A program made the position numbers and the translations under genes. From assembly GCA_937890355.1 (NCBI GenBank), contig CALACW010000107.1:1-12948 (forward strand): 12,948 nt of DNA, in the 5' to 3' direction. Source of the DNA: CALACW01 sp002431305. GTDB taxonomy: Bacteria; Bacillota; Clostridia; Oscillospirales; Acutalibacteraceae. Every line of letters starts with the position of its first letter. Within the stretch, counting starts at the first letter, position 1. A model generated the notes under the pieces. That model saw nothing but the letters and a program-made list of their open reading frames with translations. It was not told the origin of the DNA and ran no database searches. Below, piece after piece: positions 7,574-12,948 of the stretch.

Positions 7574-8284
7574 ATGAAAAAAGACTTCGGCAATTTATTT
7601 CTTATTATTGTTGTTCTGATTATGATTTTATCCCTTAATTCGTTTGCCGTGACCGAACAGCCTTCGGAGTATGAAAGTCATCCGTCCGGCGGTGTTCTCA
7701 AAGAAAGTATCTGGGATATTATTTTCCCGAAGTACATTCCGGGATATGAATCTTTTTCACGTCCGGGCGACAACGATTCTGACGGATTCTTAACCGTTTT
7801 TGACGCAAGAAAATGCTTAAAACTGCTCAGAAAATATGAAAAACAGGGCGGGAGCTTTCCGCCCAGCACATATTACGACTGCAATTCGGACGGCAGTGTT
7901 GACGAGGACGACGTGAGCGAAATACTCAAAACGGCGTGCCGGATACAAAAGCCCGGAACAATTATAATTAAGGGACGAAAAGGCGACACTTTTTATATAG
8001 ACGCTCTGACGGCACCGGTCAAAAGCGGGTGTGCGTGGACGGCTTCATGCAGTAAAGATAGGGCGGAAATTACTGTCGAATCAAAGGGCGTACCCGAAAA
8101 TAATCCGTATTCATACGAAAGTTTTATTATAAAATTCGTACCGAACAGGCGCGGTAAATACATTGTTAACTATGAATGCAAAAACAGCGAAACGGGCGCC
8201 GTCATACAGGAATTTACCGTTGTATATAAAATAAAACCCAGTACTCTGTACCACCTAAAACTTTACAAGCATTACGGCGTATGA
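7574..8284 (+). CDS. Secreted dockerin-like protein with C-terminal beta domain (copy 2)
   Basis: A 236-residue exported paralogue of the preceding gene. Residues 1-25 form a signal peptide or membrane anchor (KK start, long Ile/Leu/Val core, SFAVTEQ). Residues 64-125 contain two EF-hand-like dockerin repeats, both with intact calcium loops: D66, D68, D70, D77 and D102, N104, D106, D113. Residues 127-222 are a beta-rich domain; KGDTFYIDALTAPVKSGCAWTAS recalls the GDTF...TTGYSW pattern of chagasin-like inhibitors, but this is unproven. The last 14 residues (223-236) are encoded by the left arm of an inverted repeat beginning at 8240 and have no counterpart in copy 1. The start follows CGGAGG (7561-7566) at 7 nt. 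Confidence 0.72.
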   Translation: MKKDFGNLFLIIVVLIMILSLNSFAVTEQPSEYESHPSGGVLKESIWDIIFPKYIPGYESFSRPGDNDSDGFLTVFDARKCLKLLRKYEKQGGSFPPSTYYDCNSDGSVDEDDVSEILKTACRIQKPGTIIIKGRKGDTFYIDALTAPVKSGCAWTASCSKDRAEITVESKGVPENNPYSYESFIIKFVPNRRGKYIVNYECKNSETGAVIQEFTVVYKIKPSTLYHLKLYKHYGV

Positions 8285-8400
8285 CAGCGTTTAACTGCGT
8301 CTTCAAACTTGACAGGCGCCAGCCTGCCTGCGTTTTCAATCCTTGTTAAACACAGTCATACTTGTAATCAGATGTAAACTTTTAGGCGTTACAGAGTACT
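8240..8400. repeat. Long imperfect inverted repeat (possible non-autonomous element)
   Basis: The 56-bp arms 8240-8295 and 8345-8400 are inverted copies around a 49-nt centre. Both arms begin with AGTACTCTGTA at the outer end and end with GTTTAAC at the inner end; shared blocks in between are CCTAAAA, TTTACA, ATTAC and GTATGAC, separated by short unmatched 1-4 nt stretches. The centre can fold further (AAAC/GTTT and CAGGC/GCCTG). The left arm overlaps the 3' end of the second dockerin-like gene, providing its last 14 codons and the stop. It could be a palindromic MITE or a large regulatory hairpin. No transposase or clear target-site duplication was found. Confidence 0.75.
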
Positions 8401-8449
8401 AGTATATTGTATTAATAAGACAGCCGGCGCGGGTAAAATATTTGTCCGC

Positions 8450-8477
8450 ACCAACTCTCGGATTTCTCATATTATAT
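8450..8477 (+). promoter_or_regulatory. Possible sigma-K-like promoter of the DUF11 gene
   Basis: CATATTATA at 8469-8477 fits the late-sporulation sigma-K -10 pattern CATAnnnTA, and AC at 8450-8451 lies 17 bp upstream as required for its short -35 element. No convincing sigma-A promoter was found between 8400 and 8520. The consensus is short, so a chance match is possible. Confidence 0.25.
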
Positions 8478-8520
8478 ACCGAGGGGTATTCCCTTGAATA
8501 ATTAAAGAAACGAGAGGTTG
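8452..8520 (+). promoter_or_regulatory. Structured leader that pairs the DUF11 ribosome binding site
   Basis: CAACTCTCG (8452-8460) can pair with CGAGAGGTTG (8511-8520) with one bulge. The stem extends by TTTCT (8463-8467) with AGAAA (8506-8510). Inside is a small hairpin, ATACC-GAGG-GGTAT (8476-8489). The GAGAGG ribosome binding site (8512-8517) would be hidden in the outer stem. The fold requires transcription to begin upstream of 8452, so it is incompatible with the sigma-K-like promoter call. Confidence 0.4.
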
Positions 8521-8524
8521 ATAT

Positions 8525-9391
8525 ATGGCTACACCCATAACAAACCAGGCTTCTCTTACATATGTCTACGGCGCGCAGAGCGGTTCTGCGATTTCAAACG
8601 TTGCGACAGCTGTAATAGAGGATACTTTGGCTTTAGCAAAAACCGCGGTCGGTTCGGACTATATTCCCGGGTCGAATATCGCGTATACGATAAGTCTTGT
8701 GAATAACGGCGCGGCGACGCTCAATAATGTTACGGTTACCGATAACCTCGGTACCTACGCGCTCGCGGGCGCGACGGCTACTCCGCTTACTTATACGGGA
8801 CCCGCAAAACTCTATATAAACGGCGTTTACTCGTCCGATATTACCCCGACGGTAACATCGTCAGCGGTTACATTCACAATTCCGTCGCTTGCCTCGGGTG
8901 CAAACGCGCTTATCGTTTATAATGCAGTTCCCAATTCATACGCTTCGGGCGCTTCCGGCTCGACGATAACCAATACCGTTACTGCGGCGGCGGCAGAACT
9001 CGGACAGAGCGCAAGCGCAAGCGCGGCTGTTACGGCGGACGACTTTGCGAGAGTTACAATGTTTAAGGCTATAACTCCCGAAACTCTCACCGACGGCGGC
9101 GCAGTAACCTACACATTTACTCTTTATAACTACGGAAATACACCCGCGTCAAACGTGGTTCTCTCCGATACGTTCAATCCCGCGCCCGTAATCAGTTCGA
9201 TAACGGTCGACGGCACGGCGGTACCTTCTGCGGATTATACTTATGCCTCGGGACTTCTGACCCTTCCCGCCGCGTCAAGCGCGTATTCGCTCACGGTTCC
9301 CGCCGCAGCGTTTACACAGAACACAACGACCGGCGAGGTTACATCGACGCCCGGCGTTACAACGGTGGTTGTAAACGGTACGCTCAGATAA
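8525..9391 (+). CDS. DUF11 repeat protein without signal peptide
   Basis: A 288-residue beta-sandwich repeat protein. Two DUF11 (conserved repeat) domains are visible. The first, about 36-165, has VGSDYIPGSNIAYTISLVNNG and VTVTDNLG. The second, about 175-285, has ITPETLTDGGAVTYTF, NYGNTPASNVVLSDTF and a divergent end. The N-terminus MATPITNQASLTYVYG has no signal peptide, and there is no membrane helix or cell-wall anchor; the protein has no Cys or Trp and is rich in Ala, Thr, Ser and Val. DUF11 domains usually occur on exported surface proteins, so the lack of an export signal is odd and would fit assembly from inside the cell, for example onto a spore surface; that is inference. ATG 8525 follows GAGAGG at 7 nt. 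Confidence 0.8.
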   Translation: MATPITNQASLTYVYGAQSGSAISNVATAVIEDTLALAKTAVGSDYIPGSNIAYTISLVNNGAATLNNVTVTDNLGTYALAGATATPLTYTGPAKLYINGVYSSDITPTVTSSAVTFTIPSLASGANALIVYNAVPNSYASGASGSTITNTVTAAAAELGQSASASAAVTADDFARVTMFKAITPETLTDGGAVTYTFTLYNYGNTPASNVVLSDTFNPAPVISSITVDGTAVPSADYTYASGLLTLPAASSAYSLTVPAAAFTQNTTTGEVTSTPGVTTVVVNGTLR

Positions 9392-9439
9392 ATTGAATTT
9401 TTCCTCCTTTATATTGCTCTGAGAATGAAAAATGAAGTA

Positions 9440-9479
9440 AAATAAAAGTCCGCGCCGGGACAAAAGCCCTGACGCGGAC
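9440..9479 (-). terminator. Hairpin terminator facing the minus-strand gene
   Basis: GTCCGCG (9448-9454) pairs perfectly with CGCGGAC (9473-9479), with a further GGG/CCC pairing inside. Read on the minus strand the stem is followed by TTTTATTTTA, a T tract. On the plus strand it is followed by AACAATAA, so as a rho-independent terminator it suits minus-strand transcription arriving from the gene at 9726-10439, though it may also block DUF11 transcripts. Confidence 0.7.
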
Positions 9480-9481
9480 AA

Positions 9482-9731
9482 CAATAATTTACTTAAGGTA
9501 AATTATTGAGTGAAAGGATAAGAGAGAAGAGAGAAAAGAATCGGTTTCGTTTTCTTCGAAAACGTTGATTGTACCTGTTTTGATGTTATCAAATGTACGG
9601 CAAACGCTGACGCGGTACGGCATACATTTTTTATAATGGCAAATCCGTCAGGATTTGCACCGAACCTCTTCACTTTTCACCCTTCACTTTTCACTGCAAT
9701 AATTTATCGCGTGTAACGCGATAAATTATTG
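9482..9731 (+). repeat. Structured 250-bp intergenic element, copy 1
   Basis: This element recurs in direct orientation at 11351-11600; over about 208 aligned positions (from 9524) I count roughly 94% identity. It is bounded by palindromes: an 11-bp stem at the left (CAATAATTTAC, loop TTAAG, 9482-9508) and a 16-bp perfect stem at the right (9697-9712 with 9716-9731). Internal hairpins lie at 9548-9564 (CGTTTTC-TTC-GAAAACG), 9563-9606 and 9639-9658 (GCAAATCC-GTCA-GGATTTGC). A TTCACTTTTCAC repeat tract lies at about 9669-9695. No coding sequence is present. The right palindrome overlaps the stop codon of the minus-strand gene. Confidence 0.85.
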
Positions 9732-9737
9732 TTTTTC
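9632..9737 (+). ncRNA. Possible repeat-encoded small RNA, copy 1
   Basis: A perfect TATAAT at 9632-9637 lies about 60 bp before a terminator-quality hairpin (16-bp stem, 3-nt loop, 9697-9731) followed by TTTTTC. Transcription from this box would give an RNA of about 90 nt containing the GCAAATCC hairpin, a C/U-rich linker and the terminator stem. The -35 region is weak: the CTGACG above it is about 19 bp away. Both copies of the element keep the TATAAT and the stem. Purely predicted. Confidence 0.3.
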
Positions 9738-10439
9738 TTCTATTCCCAAGTATTCGAGTTCTTCCTGTCTGTCGAGTTTGCTCTGCGCTTTTACCTTTGC
9801 TCTGCGTTCTTTTCTGTTCGGACCGATTATTCCGTTTCTGTAAAACGCGATAAAGAACATGCCGAGCACCGAGCCTATAGCACAGCATATGAAATCCTCC
9901 ATCGTATCGACGATTCCTATTTCGCTGATAATGTCGGACGTTTGGAGCATATAGCCGTACACTCTGTCCATCGTAAATTCGTAAAGTTCCCACGCGACGG
10001 CGAGAAACATGGAAAAAGTCAGGCTGAACAGCGAGGCGAGCGCGGGGCTTAAATGACGTTTTTTGCCCTGCATTGCGACAGCCAAATCATATGCAAACCA
10101 CGCTGCGATAACGCCCGAGAGCGTGTGAGTTATAATATCGCTGTACGGAAAATTCGTTTTCGAGTTGAGCGTATAACCTATAACGCACCCGTAAAAGATG
10201 AATATGTTAAATGCCGTCTGCGAACTGTACGGAACTCTGGTTATGAAACTTTTTCCGCCGAAAAGCTGAAAAAAATCCCACAGATGCGTAAACGCTATCG
10301 TGAATATTGACATCAGAAGCATTGTTACCGAATTCGTGAACAAGCCGTAAATGCCGTAAATGAGCGTAATAACCCGAATAACGCGCCACAGAATCAGCTG
10401 AGGGGTCGGTATACGCTCTATTTCGTTGAGCTTTTTCAT
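9726..10439 (-). CDS. DUF2238-like integral membrane protein
   Basis: A 237-residue polytopic membrane protein with about six predicted helices (near 17-35, 37-57, 73-91, 104-123, 132-154 and 181-202) and a basic, charged cytoplasmic tail from about 208. The arrangement of THTLSG, AWELYEFTMDR and DTMEDFICCAIGSVLG recalls the DUF2238 (YjdF-like) family, in which conserved His, Glu and Asp lie at membrane edges; function there is unknown. The start has GGGAG 9 nt upstream. It is a single-gene unit, divergent from the CofE-like gene. Its last codon and stop (CAA TAA) lie inside the terminal palindrome of the intergenic element, so the extreme C-terminus may have been set by that element. Confidence 0.6.
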   Translation of the reverse strand: MKKLNEIERIPTPQLILWRVIRVITLIYGIYGLFTNSVTMLLMSIFTIAFTHLWDFFQLFGGKSFITRVPYSSQTAFNIFIFYGCVIGYTLNSKTNFPYSDIITHTLSGVIAAWFAYDLAVAMQGKKRHLSPALASLFSLTFSMFLAVAWELYEFTMDRVYGYMLQTSDIISEIGIVDTMEDFICCAIGSVLGMFFIAFYRNGIIGPNRKERRAKVKAQSKLDRQEELEYLGIEEKQ

Positions 10440-10479
10440 TAATTATGTCTCCCGAATATTAAAATAAGAATACCTGTCA

Positions 10480-10507
10480 AGTTTAACATATATTAATCGT
10501 ATTTTCA
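10480..10507 (-). promoter_or_regulatory. Candidate promoter of the minus-strand membrane protein gene
   Basis: Read on the minus strand, TTGAAA (10507-10502) and TAAACT (10485-10480) are separated by 16 bp. It is a moderate match, about 40 bp before the start codon. A perfect TTGACA (10480-10475) nearby has no adequate -10 partner. Confidence 0.3.
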
Positions 10508-10551
10508 ATAATATTTGTTCGTCGAATTATCCGATAATGCGCCGAATCTTA

Positions 10552-10580
10552 TTGACTTAATAAAAATATTGTACTAAAAT
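10552..10580 (+). promoter_or_regulatory. Sigma-A-type promoter of the CofE-like gene
   Basis: TTGACT (10552-10557), a spacer of 17 bp and TAAAAT (10575-10580). The gene starts 44 bp after the -10 box, with AAAGGA at 10608-10613 as ribosome binding site. Confidence 0.72.
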
Positions 10581-10624
10581 AAACTGAATGTGAAAAATAC
10601 TGCGGTGAAAGGAATGTCAACGCT

Positions 10625-11356
10625 ATGGATATGTCAGCTTTAAAAGCAAACCCGAATAAAAAACTCGAAATAAACACGCCCTACGGCGATTTTTTGAGAT
10701 TTCCCGTTAAGACGAAAGTCGTCTGCAGGGGCGACGATTTGAACGAGATAATGGACGAATGCGTAAAGCCGTACCTTAAAGACGGCGATATGATATTTAT
10801 AAGCGAAAAAATAGTTGCGATAAGTCAGGGACGAGCCTTTGATATCGACGATATCAAGCCCTCGCGCCTTGCTAAAATTCTTTGCAAATTTGTTTACAAA
10901 TCGCCCTATGGCATCGGTCTCGGAAGCCCGTGGACGATGGAGCTTGCGTTAAGAGACGTCGGTGCGCCGAAAATCCTTTTTGCGGCGGCATGCTCGGCTG
11001 TTACAAAGCCGTTCGGTATCAGAGGCGTTTTCTATAAAATAGTCGGAGAAAAGGCGAGAGCCATAGACGGTCCGTGCGACTGCACGCTTCCTCCGTACAA
11101 CCATTATGCAAAACTCGCGCCCTATAAGCCCGACGAGGCGGCTAAAAAGCTCGAGGAACATACCGGATGTAAGGTCGTTGTTATGGACGCAAACGATATC
11201 GGCAGAGAAATTCTCGGCAGAAGCGATAAGGATATCAGTATCGATATGTGCAAGGAGATTTTCCGCGATAACCCGCTCGGTCAGGGCTCGCAGCAGACTC
11301 CCGTTTGCATTATCAGAAAGAAAGAAAACGCGAAAGACGATATATTAAGTGAATAA
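10625..11356 (+). CDS. CofE-like F420-0:gamma-glutamyl ligase family protein
   Basis: A 243-residue soluble protein of the coenzyme F420-0:L-glutamate ligase family. Recognisable segments are LKDGDMIFISEKIVAISQGR (about 50-69), a conserved central GAPK-to-TKPFG region (112-129), VVMDANDIGREILG (about 185-198) and the C-terminal DNPLGQGSQQTP (215-226). CofE adds gamma-linked glutamates to F420-0 with GTP. Clostridia of this kind are not known to make F420, and no other F420 gene is in the window, so it probably uses another acceptor; that is inference. ATG 10625 lies 11 nt after AAAGGA, a longish gap; the ATG at 10631 is further still. Its last codons and stop run into the left palindrome of the intergenic element. 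Confidence 0.82.
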   Translation: MDMSALKANPNKKLEINTPYGDFLRFPVKTKVVCRGDDLNEIMDECVKPYLKDGDMIFISEKIVAISQGRAFDIDDIKPSRLAKILCKFVYKSPYGIGLGSPWTMELALRDVGAPKILFAAACSAVTKPFGIRGVFYKIVGEKARAIDGPCDCTLPPYNHYAKLAPYKPDEAAKKLEEHTGCKVVVMDANDIGREILGRSDKDISIDMCKEIFRDNPLGQGSQQTPVCIIRKKENAKDDILSE

Positions 11357-11600
11357 TCCGCCGAGGCGAATTATTCAGATAAAAGAGAATGGAGAAGAGA
11401 GAAAAGAATCGGTTTTGTTTTCTTCGAAAACGTTGATTGTACCTGCTTTGATGTTATCAAATGTACGACAAACGCTGACGCGGTACGGCATACGCCTTTT
11501 ATAATGACAAATCCGTCAGGAATTACACCGAACCTCTTCACTTTTCACCCTTCACTTTTCACTGCAATAATTCATCGCGTGGTACCGCGATAAATTATTG
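11351..11600 (+). repeat. Structured 250-bp intergenic element, copy 2
   Basis: Direct copy of 9482-9731. The left palindrome (11351-11362 with 11365-11376, one mismatch) has a different inner sequence from copy 1 (CCGCC/GGCG instead of TTAC/GTAA) but keeps the outer AATAAT/ATTATT. The right palindrome (11565-11579 with 11586-11600) has one mismatch. The CGTTTTC-type and long central hairpins are kept; the GCAAATCC hairpin is degraded by substitutions. It fills the gap between the CofE-like gene and the antiporter gene and contains the former's stop codon. Confidence 0.85.
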
Positions 11601-11606
11601 TTTTTG
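11500..11606 (+). ncRNA. Possible repeat-encoded RNA / antiporter leader, copy 2
   Basis: TATAAT at 11500-11505 and the hairpin at 11565-11600, followed by TTTTT, are conserved from copy 1. Here the hairpin and T tract lie immediately before the GGGGG ribosome binding site (11606-11610) of the antiporter gene. The same structure could end a short RNA or act as an attenuator of antiporter transcription starting at this box. No other promoter for the antiporter gene was seen. Prediction only. Confidence 0.3.
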
Positions 11607-11617
11607 GGGGTTTTTAT

Positions 11618-12793
11618 ATGTACGAATATTTACTTGCACTTGCATTAATTCTTTTATGCACAAAGCTTTTCGGACTGATTACCGCGAAGGTTCACCTTCC
11701 GCAGGTTGTCGGCGCGCTTATCGCGGGCGTTATTCTCGGTCCGTGCGGATTCGGCATCTTGGAGGAGACGGATTTCCTTATTAAAACAAGCGAGATAGGC
11801 GTTATTATGCTTATGTTTATTGCGGGTCTTGATACGGACATCTCCGAACTTAAAAAGACGGGTCCCGCCGCGTGCCTTATCGCAACGCTCGGCGTTGCCG
11901 TGCCCATACTCGGCTGCGGAGGCGCGTATTTCCTGTTTTTCGAGGATAAGGTCGAATTTAATTCACTCATGAAGGCCGCGTTTATCGGCGTTGTTTTTGC
12001 CGCAACGAGCGTCAGCATAACGGTCGAAACGCTTAATGAGATGGGCAAATTGAAAACGAAGGCGGGTTCAACTCTGTTGTCTGCGGCGATAATCGACGAT
12101 ATAATCGGCATTGTCGTATTGAGCATTATAACAGGTATGGGCGATTCGAGCGTTAAACCGGGAATCGTTGTCGTTAAAATACTTCTGTTCTTCGTATTTG
12201 CATTAGTTGTCGGACTTGTTATTTATCAAGTGTTCAAACGCATTTGGAAAGAACATGAGGAGACAAGACGAGTTTCGGTATGGGCTATGGCGTTCTGCTT
12301 CATAATGGCATACTGCGCTGAAAAATTCTTCGGCGTTGCGGATATCACGGGCGCATACTTTGCGGGCGTTATTCTCTGTAACCTCACGGGTATGAGAAAA
12401 TACGTCGCCAAAAAGGTCACCGTCGCCTCATATCTTATATTCAGTCCCATTTTCTTTGCAAATATCGGACTTAAAACGGATGTAAAGGGCTTTTCGCGCG
12501 AGATTCTTCTGTTTACGCTTGTGCTCATAGTTCTTGCGGTAGTTACGAAAATTATCGGCTGCGGTATCGGAGCCAAGATATGCAGAATGTCAAACAGGGA
12601 TTCCGTCACCGTCGGTTTCGGCATGGTCGCAAGGGGCGAGGTCGCGCTCATGGTTGCGCAGAAGGGAATCGACTCGGGATATATAGACCAAAAACTTCTG
12701 CCGGCGATTGTTCTCACGGTTATATGCTGCGCGCTGATAACGCCGATACTGCTTAAATTGTCATATAAACACGACGTGCCGGTGAAACAATAA
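11618..12793 (+). CDS. CPA2-type cation:proton antiporter
   Basis: A 391-residue polytopic membrane transporter, about 12 or 13 helices, of the Na+(K+)/H+ antiporter CPA2/KefB-like family. Motifs are QVVGALIAGVILGP in helix 2 (29-42), LMFIAGLDTD (65-74), FAATSVSITVETLNEMG with the unwound-helix Thr/Ser region (127-143) and the ion-binding double aspartate in IIDDIIGIVVLS (D160, D161). A late segment, GFGMVARGEVALMVAQKG, is the conserved basic-residue region of the family. There is no C-terminal TrkA-N/RCK domain, so it is the short form. It would exchange Na+ or K+ for H+ for pH and ion homeostasis; the ion is not determined by sequence. The start follows GGGGG at 7 nt, directly downstream of a terminator-like hairpin. 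Confidence 0.92.
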   Translation: MYEYLLALALILLCTKLFGLITAKVHLPQVVGALIAGVILGPCGFGILEETDFLIKTSEIGVIMLMFIAGLDTDISELKKTGPAACLIATLGVAVPILGCGGAYFLFFEDKVEFNSLMKAAFIGVVFAATSVSITVETLNEMGKLKTKAGSTLLSAAIIDDIIGIVVLSIITGMGDSSVKPGIVVVKILLFFVFALVVGLVIYQVFKRIWKEHEETRRVSVWAMAFCFIMAYCAEKFFGVADITGAYFAGVILCNLTGMRKYVAKKVTVASYLIFSPIFFANIGLKTDVKGFSREILLFTLVLIVLAVVTKIIGCGIGAKICRMSNRDSVTVGFGMVARGEVALMVAQKGIDSGYIDQKLLPAIVLTVICCALITPILLKLSYKHDVPVKQ

Positions 12794-12815
12794 ATATAAG
12801 GTATAAACAAAATAT

Positions 12816-12915
12816 GTAGGGGAAGACATTGTCTTCCCGGGGTAAAGGCAGAAAAATTTTAAATATGATTTCGCTGACGGAAACCCGGAAATTTCATATT
12901 GCTGACGCAAATTTA
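12816..12915 (+). repeat. 100-bp 3'-flanking repeat, right copy
   Basis: Inverted partner of 1-100, starting 22 bp after the antiporter stop codon. The palindrome GGGAAGACATTGTCTTCCC has an 8-bp stem with an ATT loop but no T tract, so it is not a classical terminator. This copy has two GCTGACG motifs, one of which is altered in the left copy. No gene is seen in 12794-12948. Confidence 0.85.
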
Positions 12916-12948
12916 TTATTAATAAAACCGCAAGTCTCACGCGGGAAG

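Noticed and set aside
8289..8351. attC-like integron recombination site: GTTTAAC and GTTAAAC flanking a 49-nt foldable centre fit RYYYAAC/GTTRRRY.
   Set aside because: The pairing continues about 50 bp outward on both sides, which attC sites do not do, there is no integron integrase or cassette array, and the arms behave as one long inverted repeat.
9669..9695. TTCACTTTTCAC-type tandem motif as a CRISPR or minisatellite.
   Set aside because: Only two or three short degenerate units without spacers, and the same tract is in both copies of the larger intergenic element.
10614..10643. A 9-codon frame (MSTLWICQL) overlapping the start of the CofE-like gene as a leader peptide.
   Set aside because: Its ATG directly abuts AAAGGA with no spacer, so initiation is unlikely; AAAGGA better serves the ATG at 10625.
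1..12915. The whole window as a composite transposon bounded by the inverted 100-bp repeats.
   Set aside because: No transposase or recombinase inside, housekeeping genes such as rpe are included, no target duplication is visible, and each copy is placed like an ordinary 3' intergenic repeat.

Overview
The window looks like a chromosomal segment of an anaerobic, Gram-positive gut-type clostridium (Clostridia, probably Oscillospirales). I infer this from the gene content: an oxygen-sensitive indolepyruvate:ferredoxin oxidoreductase, dockerin-type proteins, a DUF11 surface-type protein, a cytidylate-kinase-like protein and strong AGGAGG-type ribosome binding sites. No rRNA, tRNA, CRISPR array, transposase, integrase or phage gene was seen.

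Layout. 1-137: one copy of a 100-bp repeat and a weak terminator. 138-2815 (minus strand): a tight three-gene operon reading DUF2207-like membrane protein, cytidylate-kinase-like protein, then ribulose-phosphate 3-epimerase. 2816-2997: divergent promoter region. 2998-6519 (plus): iorA, iorB and a PLP aminotransferase, packed as an operon and closed by a strong terminator. Transamination of aromatic amino acids followed by ferredoxin-linked oxidative decarboxylation of the arylpyruvates is a coherent pathway for it. 6541-8284: two diverged, tandem small genes for secreted dockerin-like proteins, each preceded by a copy of the same 100-bp terminator block. 8240-8400: a long imperfect inverted repeat whose left arm encodes the last 14 residues of the second dockerin-like protein. 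8525-9391: a DUF11-repeat protein without signal peptide, behind a structured leader. 9726-10439 (minus): a DUF2238-like membrane protein. 10625-11356: a CofE-like (F420-0:gamma-glutamyl ligase family) protein. 11618-12793: a CPA2-type cation:proton antiporter. 12816-12915: the inverted partner of the repeat at the left edge.

The intergenic DNA is the most unusual part. Three repeat families are present: a 100-bp block found 3' of genes (positions 1-100 and 12816-12915, 94% identical, inverted); a structured element of about 250 bp in two direct copies (9482-9731 and 11351-11600), bounded by AATAATT palindromes and carrying a perfect TATAAT box and a terminator-like end that together could specify an RNA of about 90 nt; and the terminator/promoter block duplicated with the dockerin-like genes. 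A leader peptide of 13 codons with an ideal ribosome binding site precedes the first dockerin-like gene. Protein functions are assigned by recognising family motifs by eye; no database search was possible.
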